Both the position numbers and the translations under genes were made by a program. The notes beneath the pieces are model-generated. The model searched no databases, was not told where the DNA came from, and saw nothing but the letters and a program-made list of their open reading frames with translations. This document shows, one piece after another, positions 54,845-64,000 of a stretch of 64,000 bases of DNA. The DNA is from Pestalotiopsis fici W106-1 (taxonomy: Eukaryota > Ascomycota > Sordariomycetes > Amphisphaeriales > Sporocadaceae): assembly GCF_000516985.1 (NCBI RefSeq), contig NW_006917091.1, positions 616,285-680,284 of the forward strand. Direction: 5' to 3'. Positions within the stretch are counted from its first letter, which is position 1. Each line of letters opens with the position of its first letter.

Positions 54845-55535
54845 GCAGCAGCACAAGGACATTGAGCGTTGGACAAGCTGGAATCGACGGGAACATTTGT
54901 ACGTTTTTCATAACTGGCAGCTTCCCAACTTGACGAGGAATGAAAAAGGTGCAATTAGAGCACCATAAAGGCGAAGAATTGATGATTAATTCTTACTAAA
55001 ACGGTCCAACTTTATAGCAAATGGACGCCGAAATGTACATAATCCTGGAAAAAAGAAGTCTTCATTATCAAATCACCGGGTTTATACCATCTTGTGTGTT
55101 ACTGTCCCGGAGCGTACCTAACTTAGTACCAGGAGTTTGGTGGTGACATTCCAATTCATCCAACCATCGACCAAAGTGGAAGAAATATGTCTCGAAGTAA
55201 AAACACACCGCGTTTTTCCTTTTTCTTTATCATTCTTTGACCCAATCTGCCAGATACCTGTGCATTTCGTTTCTGACGTTTGCGGGTCTTTGACGATACT
55301 CACGGAACAAAGGAGCAGGTGTTACAACGCAGTCATCTCCCCAGGATGGTTCATCGGCAGGAGACAGGCATGTTTCCAATTTCTAGACAAGAATACCAAC
55401 AGCTTCATCCTGCCGATAGACTTGACGCAGAAAGTATAAAACCCGACCAAGACCAAAACTGCTAGAACCATCTTTCCGTCTAAGCAAGTTCTCAGCTCCC
55501 ACAAGTATTCGGTAAACAAAATCAAGACAGACGCC
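54845..55535 (+). other. Intergenic
   Basis: VPS35 3' flank and promoter of the next gene. No gene seen. Confidence 0.45.
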
Positions 55536-56592
55536 ATGGTTGGTATACTCGGTAAACAAAAGAAGAACTCGGACCTCATTTTTGAGGATCCTCCCGATAT
55601 CGCGGCTGCAATGGCCGAGAGTATTCATGTTGGCGCCCGGAGAAGGGGGGCCCAATTACTTGTCTCTCGCGCGACGAAAGCAGGCGATATTGAACGGGCT
55701 CAAGGAGGAGGATGAAGAGGAAGAGAAGAAGCAGAAGCAGAAAGAAGAAGAGGAAAAGAAGAAAAAGGAGGAAGAGGAAAAGAAGAAAAAGGAGGAGGAG
55801 GAAAAGAAGAAAAAAGAGGAAGAGGAGGAGGAAAAGAAGAAAAAAGAGGAAGAGGAGGAAGAGGAGAGGAAGAAACAAGAAGAGGAGAAAAAGCGACAGG
55901 AAGAAGAGAAAAAGAGAGAGGAGGAAAGAAGAAAGAAGGAAGAAGCAGAGAAACTAGCAAAACAAAACCCCGGCTTCACCTCAACACAATCCCAGCCCAC
56001 CTTTCGCGTCGAGATACCCGTCCCCAAGCGCGACCCAGCCCGACTCGCCGGGCCCCCGGAACCAGGCACGACGCACACGCCGCGGACGATTCTCAACTCT
56101 CTCCTCCGGCAGACGATGGAGCGGGACGAGGAGCTCGAGCGCCGGCGCCTCCGAGCCGAGGCCGGCATCCCCGAGACCGAACCCATGCCGCCGCCCGGCC
56201 ACGCCGCGTGGGAGGCGTACAAGCTGCGCGTGGGCTGGGTTTCCGATAACCCCTGGCCCGAGCCCAAGTGGTCGCGGTTGGATACCATCAAGATGCTTGC
56301 CGAGCGCGAGGCCGAGGCCCGGGCGCGGAGCAAGAAGAAGGGATCAGGAGGAGCCGCTGCTGGTGTGGATGAGTGGCCTATTGTCCTGGATTTGCCTTCT
56401 GTCACGACGCTGCGAACTGCCAAGGGTGGATGGCTTCAGAGTAGGGTTCCTGGCCTCTTTGGTGTCTCTACGCTGGGCCTGAACCGTTGCTGCTTCGTGC
56501 TTTTCATTGTTCTGTATCTTGTCCTCTCGATTTTTGTGGCTGAGCTGAGTTGGCAAGCATTCAGGCACTTTGTGCTTAAAAAAATATTGTAG
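55536..56592 (+). CDS. Coiled-coil protein with C-terminal membrane anchor; apparent G-run frameshift
   Basis: The best start context is the ATG at 55536 (GACGCCATGG), in a frame that stays open only to 55713. The long frame (next ATG 55627, 321 residues) runs to 56592. Switching frame inside the six-G run at 55645-55650 joins ESIHVGARRRG to GPNYLSLARRKQ, which looks like one natural protein, so either a one-base error or a true lesion is present. The middle is a nearly pure Glu/Lys/Arg coiled coil (about 90 residues). After a Pro-rich linker come WEAYKLRVGWVSDNPWPEPK and a C-terminal hydrophobic helix CCFVLFIVLYLVLSIFVAEL, as in tail-anchored proteins. No family recognised. The antisense Ser-rich frame is a shadow. 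Confidence 0.68.
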
Positions 56593-57101
56593 CTGAATAT
56601 AGATTATCATTCTCTTCCCATCTTATCCTGTAGCCAATGATATCCAGATACCATCCAGGAGCCAATAATTCCTACAATCGGCCGTGTTCAAATGCAGAAA
56701 TCTCACATTTAAGCAAGTTGTAGGTGCTCATTGAAAACTGTTGACGTTAGACACGATATACCGTCGAGCATTTTACCACATAATGCATCATCACATGGGT
56801 ATTAATTATGAGGACAGGTCAATATATCAGCAATTGTACATGACGGCAAACGTCAAATGGTGTTATATATCGTCGCCGAGTTCTACAAGAGACGCTTTTT
56901 CCCGCTCGCCACAACTCAGACGCAAGCACGCGCGACTCGAAATATGTAAAGTTGGGCAAAAGAAAATTCAAATTCAGCTTTGCCAGCTGACCACCAACGC
57001 CAAGCGATGCAATTTCAAAGACCTTTCGGTAAGAGAAAATAAACCAAAAAGAAGAAGAGAAATAGAGCGAGCTAGATAGGCTAGCAAAGGCGATGAAGGC
57101 C
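56593..57101 (+). other. Intergenic between convergent genes
   Basis: 509 bp of 3' flank. No gene seen. Confidence 0.5.
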
Positions 57102-59870
57102 TTATGCATTCAAAGCTTCTGCAGCTGCTGAAAAGATGGTGGCCGTCTTGTTGACAAGAGAACGAGCCAGTTCAAAGTCGCGGGCATCGACAGCGTCGCG
57201 AATTGCAGGGAAGAAGGCCTCGTCGTAGCCTGACCACAGCTGTGGACCGAAAACAGTATGAACAAACTGTGTTCTGTTTGGAATCTAAAAGGGAGTGTTA
57301 GTAATAGAACTTGGCATCAAGTATCGAGGGCTACTCACTCCTCCGCCGAATTCGGTATCCAGGAGTCCAGTCTCGAACAGTGCCATTCTCGAGTTGTATT
57401 CGCATCTTCTTCGGCCAAGTCCACTTGGTTCCCAACCATTAGCACTGACAACTGCCTGCTGCCACTCCACTTCCCAAATGCCGAATTCGGCAACAGCTTC
57501 TTCAATTTCTTTGATAGAGTCCTTGAGAGCATTGAGATCAAGCTGAGACTTGTCATCTCGGTTGGCGCCGTTGTCTTCACACCATTTCCAGAGATCGCCG
57601 AGGTAACGGCCAAGAGAGAGGGCATATTGGTGGAGATCAAACGGAAGAATTGGTCGTTCGGCGAGTTCAACAATCAACAGACCCAACACCTGTCCCAATA
57701 GGCCGTGGTATACAAAATCTGGGTCTGCGACTTGGGACATCCAGTCAAAGTTGTCGTAATTTGAGTGGTAGGGAAACCTTGAGCCCTGGAAGCTGATATC
57801 GATAGAGCTGGTTCCGGCTATGTCCTGGAAAGCAACGTAGTCGCTACCTGCCCCTAGACCTTCAAGTTCGCCGCCACGAGCCTCCCAGAGTGCCTTGAGC
57901 GTCGCATTCTCCAGCGGATCGTATACACGCTCCAACACGCTGTACAAGAGCTTGTTAAAGACGGGGGATGCGGCTGCGTGAAATTCAGTTCCACTAATGG
58001 CCGTGTCGATGTTGATGTATGCAAAGGCGTTCTTCCGAAGGTATTCTAGATTATTCTCCACAAACTCGGTGCTGCCAATAAGATTGTACTCTTCAGCATC
58101 CCAACTCATGAATTCAATAGTTCGGGCGGGTCGCCAGCCTCGGGCAACAAGATCGCCAAAGACTCGGGCAACTTCCAGCATGACTGCAGTTCCTGATCCC
58201 GGATCAGTCGCGCCCCAGTTCCAAGCGTCCCGGTGGTTGCCGATAATGATGGACTTTTCCTTCTGCTCGATTCCAACAATCTTTCCGTAAATGTTCCAGA
58301 TGGGCTGCTGCTCTATTTCATCTTGTTCATTCTTGAGCCGGACAATGGGCGATGAGGAGTTGCCACTCCACCAACTCTTCACTCCAGGCACACCGCCTTG
58401 CCACTCTTCCGGCAAAGCTTCACCGAATCCCTCGATTGATTGCAGTAACCTCTGGGCATCTCCCCAACTGATTGGTATGCTGGGAATTTGTACCAGACCT
58501 TTGGTTTGGGTTGTCTTCTCCCGCGGCTGACCCTTTTTACTTGCCCAGCCAGGAGTGAGCACATCACCCACCACCCAACTCATCAAGCTCACGGCACCAC
58601 GTTGCACACCCTCGCGAGGCATAAACCATCCGGCAGGTGCAGGTTTTCCCAGGAGAAATCCGTCGTCGGCAGGATCGCTGTAGATGATACAGCCTGCAAA
58701 ACCAGCCAACTCGGCCGCTTTAACCTTGAGAGCTCGATCACCCTGAGTTCCGTAGTAGCGCACAAGAGCAATGGCGCCTTTGGTGTCAATGCCACTGTCA
58801 TGGAGACGCTTGAAATCCTCTCTGCTTCCATAGTTGGCATAGATTAGTGGGCCTCTCACATCACCAGACTTGGAGTGGCCGTGGAAGGTCAAGGTCGGTT
58901 TGCCTATAATGTTTTGCGGGACGTAGGGTCCATCTTGGAGTCCTGCATGCCATATCGCCTTTGAACCATCTTCCGACATGAGTTCGACTGCCCGCCCATC
59001 TTCCTTGGGATAGTTGAGATAGACATAGTATTCATCGACCGTCACATCTTCCAAGCCACTTCTCAAGAATGAGTTCCGCACATCCTCGGCCAGGGCATAG
59101 TCACCCTCTGTACCTGCTATGTGGGCATATTTGGTGACGTGTTTCAGGGTCTCTCGCATACGGCGAGGGTCCATGCTGTTTTGTATATGGTGTCGGACAC
59201 TTTCTGGGTCGAACACCTGACCACCAATCCGCTGCGACATGCTCGTAAACAGGTCGCTCACAAAGACGAGGTACAAGAAGCCCAGCACCAAGAAAAGCGC
59301 CAGCAGTCTGCCTATGAGGAGCAGCGCCGCCGTGCTGTTGAGGTTGATGTTGCTGTGCCACCAAGACCTAGCGGGAGTTTCTGATGTGCCTCGTTCGCTG
59401 TCGGCCGGCGCAGTATTGGCACTGTCGCTCGCACGCGGGAGTCGCACCGTCAGCCGTGGAATGCGCCATCTCCATTTCGGCAGCGAGAGGGCGGCAATGC
59501 GCTTTCGCCACAGTGAGTTGGACCGAGAGCTCGATCCGTTCAAGGGGTCCTCGACTTCCAGCTCCTGCATCTCACGGCGCACCTGCGCATCTTCTGTGTC
59601 GTCGTCGTCATCGCTGTCGAGGGTCCACTCGGAATCTTCGTCATCGGTCTCAACGTGCGGCGGGCGGTAGCCAGCAGGTGTCCTCCGCTCGGATGCGGGA
59701 TTCCGCGATGTCGTCAACAGCGACTGGGCTTCCCGCTCGGACTCGGGCCTGTCATCGATGGGCGACCGGGGCGGCGGTCCCCAGTCATTTCGAGATGAAG
59801 AGCCCTGGACTGCCTCGTCGTACGAAGGTATCGGCGGCGCCGGGATGTATTCGGACTTTTCGGAGGGCAT
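57102..59870 (-). CDS. Type II membrane M28 metallopeptidase, GCPII/Vps70-like
   Basis: Exons on the minus strand: 59870-57339 and 57284-57102 with a 54-bp intron; 904 residues. A long acidic/Ser-rich cytosolic head (1-180) precedes one membrane helix (LLLIGRLLALFLVLGFLYLVF), so the catalytic part faces the lumen or outside. The protease-associated domain is visible (GPLIYANYGSREDFKRL, KGAIALVRYYGTQGDRALKV). M28 zinc-site blocks: IIGNHRDAWNWGATDPGSG (His, Asp), SWDAEEYNLIGSTEF (catalytic and metal Glu), YHSNYDNFDW (His). The second exon adds the dimerisation tail QFVHTVFGPQLWSGYDEAFF. Relatives are glutamate carboxypeptidase II and yeast Vps70/Tre1/Tre2. Catalytic residues look intact, so peptidase activity is likely. 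Confidence 0.94.
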
Positions 59871-61341
59871 GATTACGGCTGCTCAGTATGGTGCCACATT
59901 GGGAGCGATGTATTGATTGACCGGGAATTTATGATCGATTCGCTCAGGTATCGTTGAGCGAAGCCAGACTCGGGTGGAATAGTTTGCTTGATTACAAAGG
60001 AATTAGGAGAGAGAGAAGTGTGACATGTGGAAAGTCACCAGCTACGCAAGGTACCTTCTACCTAGGTAATGTAGGTAGGCAGGTAGGTGGGTAAGAATAG
60101 GTACAATGAGAGTATCGTCGGCAAATGGCGATGGTCTTTGCCAAGAATCAATTGTCTCCGAGCAATCGGGTCTAGAGCAAGAGAACAACGAGATTGAGAC
60201 TCGAGAATAATTAAAAAGAATGGACTAGGAAAATGGTTGTCACAACCCTGGGCTACGGAAGGATACGATGGAAAGAGAAGAAGAGGCGAAGCAGCTGATG
60301 AAACCTGATGTGCACGTCTGTCTCCGTGATTGATGGGTCCAAAAGGCCAAGCAGGAGGGACTCGTAAGGGAGCCACTTGGCGCCGCGTAGAGGCACGGAC
60401 GCCTGTACATACACAGCAGAAGATAGTGAGCTCAGCCCTTTTTAGGAGATCAATTAATGATGAGATATGGCCTGGCCTTTTTGGGGTTGGCGCTTTGGAT
60501 AGCCTGAGTGCCCCAGTGGCCCCCCTTTGGTTCCCCCAAATCCCTGGTACTACAGAACACTGACAGAACATTGAACAGCACTCCCCTCCCTCCCACCCCC
60601 TTGACCCCGGGATTACCCTGTCCAAGTACGGGGTCGAGCACACGACATCTGAATTGGTTTCTGAATAGTGCATCACCAAAGGTTGAGCATTCTCTTTTCT
60701 ATAGATTTAGGCGGTCGATTCTTGCTAGATAATTCCAGTCAGTCTCCTTTCTCCTGTCGCAGTAATTATGTCAGTTTGAAATCATGTCATTTCCGCCATG
60801 TCACTGAGTCGACAATTGGTATCAGTTCTTAGAACTATTCACACACTTATTCAAGATGGTGAGAAGTCTCAGTCAATTAACAATAGCTAATCACGAGCCA
60901 TTGCCATTTATATACATGACCTACAATATTGGATGACAGAGATGAGTAGCTCACTACATCCGTGTGGTCATGAGGCTACAGTCTACACCAATACCGTACT
61001 GAATAGACTTTCAAAATACTCTCCATCGAACGAAAGTTCATGGCCGACTTTACCATGGCACATCCGAAGCTGGAAAGACTACGTATGGAGAGGCATAGAA
61101 ACGTGGTTATATCAATCAATGCACATTTTGTCCTCCATTGTATGCTTTAGATGGTGACATCGTTCTTTGCTTCGTAATAGGCTCTGATCACGAAATTTTG
61201 TTTTCATAGTTTTCTTTTAATGGCCGACATTGCTCCTCCAGCTATGCATAAAGATATATCTTTATTCCCTCCTGCCTAGGCTGAATCCCCATCACAGTCA
61301 GACTCTTCCGAGGCAAATGGCTTGTACCGTTCCAAGCAAAC
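59871..61341 (+). other. Intergenic, 1.5 kb
   Basis: Promoter of the M28 gene with a GTAG/GGTA short tandem region (60060-60105). Open frames at 60062-60679 and 60933-61157 lack conserved features. No gene seen. Confidence 0.45.
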
Positions 61342-61719
61342 TCAAGGTCGCAGTATGCCCCTAGCTTGACTGCGCTCCTCGATTTCCGTCTTTACACTTT
61401 CTGCTTGTAATCCCATTTGCGATCCCGTCTCGTTTGCTCCATCCTGTTCGTCTCCAGTATCAACGTCGCCGTCGACCTTGGTAGGCCCGGGAACCAGCGA
61501 GAGTTTACGTCTCAAGAGAGCAGCCAGCTCGTCGTCACCTCGTTTCTCGACGAGAGCGCCAATGCGTTTGAGTTCCTCGGCCGTGAAGCGGATTTGTTGT
61601 GTGGGTTTGGCCTGCCCTTTGGCTTTGGTGGACGAGTCAATAGATGGTTGTGTTTTCTTGATGGAGATACCAGTGCCGAGTGTCGACGGTGATGGAGGAG
61701 CTTGGGATGGTGTGGACAT
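61342..61719 (-). CDS. Small hypothetical protein
   Basis: Single exon, 125 residues from the ATG of MSTPSQAPPSPSTLG. The ends are disordered (Ser/Pro/Thr N-terminus, acidic C-terminus). The middle QIRFTAEELKRIGALVEKRG followed by DDELAALLRRKLSL is a confident amphipathic helical hairpin. I know no family. Codon use is ordinary for this window, and the position 1 bp-clean between flanks supports a real gene, but expression evidence is needed. Confidence 0.55.
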   Translation of the reverse strand: MSTPSQAPPSPSTLGTGISIKKTQPSIDSSTKAKGQAKPTQQIRFTAEELKRIGALVEKRGDDELAALLRRKLSLVPGPTKVDGDVDTGDEQDGANETGSQMGLQAESVKTEIEERSQARGILRP

Positions 61720-62285
61720 TGTGGAAAGCTCAGATGCCCAAGAAGCGAGAAGTGAATAACAAGAGCTCAATTATCGAAAACGCTTTAGAGAGTTTCTGTT
61801 TTCCGCGGCCTGGTGTTTGCCTGGGTATGTTCGTCTCTGAAGTGAGAAACATCGGTTGGCTTTGAGTTTCCTTACATGGCCAGAAGCAAATATCTCCGTT
61901 CGTAGGTTTTCTAATTCTCTGTTTCTTTGTTCGAGGAATATGACGAGTCAAGCTGTGGTGTTCTTGCAAATGGGGATTCCTTTGTTCTCATCATCTGGGG
62001 GAAGGTAAATGTATTGCGACGGAAAGTCTCCAGCAGATCCAAGCAATGAGCAGCCTTGATCAAACGCATAGAATTTGTCAAATGTTGATTTAATATATAC
62101 AGACTATATTAGGAAAAAGTTCTTGCTTAGCATGTGGGTATCCCTAAAGGATTCAAATCAAATGTAACCCTCAAAGCTTTTCCCGCCCGTTCTATATTGG
62201 CAGCAGAAGTAAATGAAGGGGTATAACAAACGCCGGCCCAAAATGTGCGCTCGCAATACACGCAAATATTGTCTATAGCGGAGAA
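61720..62285 (+). other. Intergenic
   Basis: Promoter of the small gene and 3' flank of the P4-ATPase. No gene seen. Confidence 0.45.
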
Positions 62286-64000
62286 TCAGGTAATCTTTCT
62301 CATCTCGATGTCGTCTTTTCCTGTTGCAGACGGCATCTCCACAACATTTTCCACATCCTCCTCCAACACGACGCAATCGTCAGATTCCTCTTGCTTCAAT
62401 CGTGCTCGAATCAGGGGATCTTGTTCAAGCTCCTGCCATAACTCCAAATGCCACTCCTCGGCCGCGTCGCCGAGGGCCCTCTTCTTCCAGGGTGGCCATT
62501 GCCATAGTCCGCCCACAATGAGATTGCGCTTGACCGCCTTGAAGCCGAGCTCGAAGCATATCAAGATGGCCATTGTGACAATGAGAGTGAACCACCAAAG
62601 CGCATCGCCGCCAAACGTCTTTGTAAAACCATTGCGCACTGCATACGTGTTTACACCACGATTGTATACGGCCGAAAGAATAATGTTCCATAGCCACCAG
62701 CCAATAATGGTGATGGCAAAACCAACGAGTACGATTGCCGACTTGTGGTGCGTCTCGAGGATGCTATATTGCTGTCAGATCATGTTCAAGACACCATGGC
62801 TCAAGAGCGACTTACAAGAGTTTGTAGTTGATCCACAACACGCCGACGGAGAAGGCAAGTTCTCCTAGGGGGTAGAGATTATTATCTCCAACCATACCAA
62901 GGAAGCCTCCATAGCCTGCCCAAACCACAAACCAAACACCGACACCCTCCGAGGCAGCAGCAATCATCCAGGTCAGATATTTTCTCACATTCAGACCCAT
63001 GTTGCGCTGGCCATACACATAGAGCTCGGGCACTGCGAGCAGAGTCTCTGCGCTGAGATCCTGTTCCCATATACCAGGGATGATGACAGCAAGGGAAGTA
63101 AAAAGAGTGTTGAAAACAGTCAAACTGGCACTTTCGTACAGAGATGTGCCTGTATACCCATTGTATCTTTGATACAATGCTGTAGGCAAGTAAAAGAACA
63201 TTTCTTTCCAAAAGGTTGCCAGGACGAATTTGGCAGTACGTACGTAATTCCATCTGCCATGAACCAGAAGTAGCCTCTGGAGGAAGCGGAACTGCGCAAT
63301 GGCATAGTCGGCGACACGGGCGGCTTGCAGACCCTCTTTCCCCGAGATTCCAACACCGACATGAGATGCAGAGATCATTGCTAGATCATTGGCACCGTCA
63401 CCGATCGCGAGTGTCAAGGCGTCTGGCAGGCGGCTGCGGATCGCTTTCACAATCGTTGCCTTCTGGGATGGCGAAGCACGGCAGCAAATCACCGAGTCGA
63501 TGGTGGGTATGAGAGTATAGAACAGTGCCTTTAGGGTTGTCGACTGTTCGACGACTCCTAAAGTATGCCCATCGATCACGACAACACTGTGCAGACAGCC
63601 CGCCTGAAGGTCCTCGACTATTCCGAGAATTTGGGACTCCAGGTCGCCCTTTGTAGAATCTAGAATGAAAATATCAGATCCAGGACGACAAATCCGTGCT
63701 GAATGGGCAATGTTAATGGCCGTTTCCCGTTTGTCGCCAGTCAACATCCAAATTTTGACATTGGCGCGGCGCAATTTCTCAATCGTCTCGGGAACTCCAA
63801 CTTGCAGTTTGTCCTCGATTGCCGTGGCACCGACCAGATCTAATGATTGCTCAATCATTTCACCAGCGGCCTCAATCATGTCTTGGCGGTTGACGAGGCT
63901 AGTTGTGGCATCATTGTATATCTTCTTCCAGCCCTGGTACTCTTTATCCTGGATGAACTTTCTGGCGAAGAGGAGAGTGCGGAGACCCTCAGTAGCAAAC
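62286..64000 (-). CDS. P4-ATPase phospholipid flippase, Dnf3-like, C-terminal part
   Basis: Minus-strand exons: from beyond 64000 to 62816, then 62763-62286 (intron 62764-62815, 52 bp); about 554 C-terminal residues are visible and the 5' end is outside the window. From the left of the visible protein: FATEGLRTLLFARK (nucleotide-binding domain end), DKLQVGVPETIEKLRRANVK, IWMLTGDKRETAINIAHSAR, CCRASPSQKA, and the hinge IGDGANDLAMISASHVGVGI. Then come FLQRLLLVHGRWNYVRTAKF and six C-terminal membrane segments with the flippase block YQRYNGYTGTSLYES. P4-ATPases move aminophospholipids to the cytosolic leaflet of Golgi, endosome or plasma membrane with a Cdc50-type partner. The block sequence around DKLQ and HSARICRP fits Dnf3 best. 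The cytosolic tail is acidic. Confidence 0.93.

Noticed and set aside
55656..56423. 255-codon Ser/Phe-rich open frame on the minus strand
   Set aside because: It is the antisense image of the Glu/Lys coiled-coil gene; purine-only sequence always gives an open pyrimidine frame on the other strand.
60062..60679. 205-codon minus-strand frame upstream of the M28 gene
   Set aside because: No conserved segments; it spans short tandem GTAG words and a promoter-like C-rich stretch.
1..64000. CRISPR array, bacterial operon or insertion sequence
   Set aside because: Introns and fungal families show a eukaryotic nuclear genome; no spacer-repeat array or transposase frame was found.

Overview
This is nuclear DNA of a filamentous ascomycete (Pezizomycotina; Hypocreales is my best guess, but only from gene style). 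The evidence is dense genes on both strands split by short GT-AG introns (47-135 bp), single-copy ascomycete housekeeping genes (VPS35 retromer subunit, saccharopine dehydrogenase, Kes1/Osh4-type oxysterol-binding protein, a P4-ATPase flippase), and fungal-only families (HET domain, DUF7580, DUF1996, DUF6536, Zn2Cys6 regulators). A short segment looks mutated by RIP (repeat-induced point mutation).

Layout. 0-16 kb: 3' part of a DUF7580 gene (+), a Kes1-like protein (-), an ASNSD1-type asparagine-synthetase-like protein (-) divergent from a peroxisomal 4CL-type acyl-CoA ligase (+), an acidic-tailed unknown (-), a 1.9 kb gene-free stretch with two copies of a tRNA-derived SINE-like element around a 100-N assembly gap, a DHA2-type MFS transporter (-) and LYS1 (-). 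16-26.5 kb: a secreted DUF1996 protein (-), a RelA/SpoT-domain protein (-) head-to-head with a HET-domain protein (+), an M20 deacetylase/peptidase (-) and a D-erythronate-dehydrogenase-like epimerase (+). 28.5-40.3 kb: an F-box-like/DUF7730-type protein (+), a six-gene-style metabolic neighbourhood (SDR -, Zn2Cys6 regulator -, amino-acid permease +, SDR +, Baeyer-Villiger monooxygenase +). 40.5-51.2 kb: a 1576-residue membrane/ankyrin protein with 11 C-terminal tandem repeats, a gene remnant whose middle carries six TAA/TAG stops in RIP-like sequence, and a DUF6536 gene broken by one stop and one frameshift. 52-64 kb: VPS35 (+), a coiled-coil tail-anchored-looking protein with a G-run frameshift (+), a type II membrane M28 carboxypeptidase of the GCPII family (-), a 125-residue unknown (-) and the 3' part of a Dnf3-like P4-ATPase (-).

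How genes may work together. The permease, two SDRs, monooxygenase and regulator could form a small catabolic or biosynthetic module: uptake or export, alcohol-to-ketone oxidation, then ester/lactone formation. DUF7580, RelA/SpoT, HET and repeat-rich ankyrin proteins belong to families tied, firmly or loosely, to fungal self/non-self recognition. The RelA/SpoT-HET pair with only 331 bp between start codons is the most interesting candidate for an undescribed two-gene system. All exon boundaries were read by eye from splice consensus, frame and family conservation; none is backed by transcripts.
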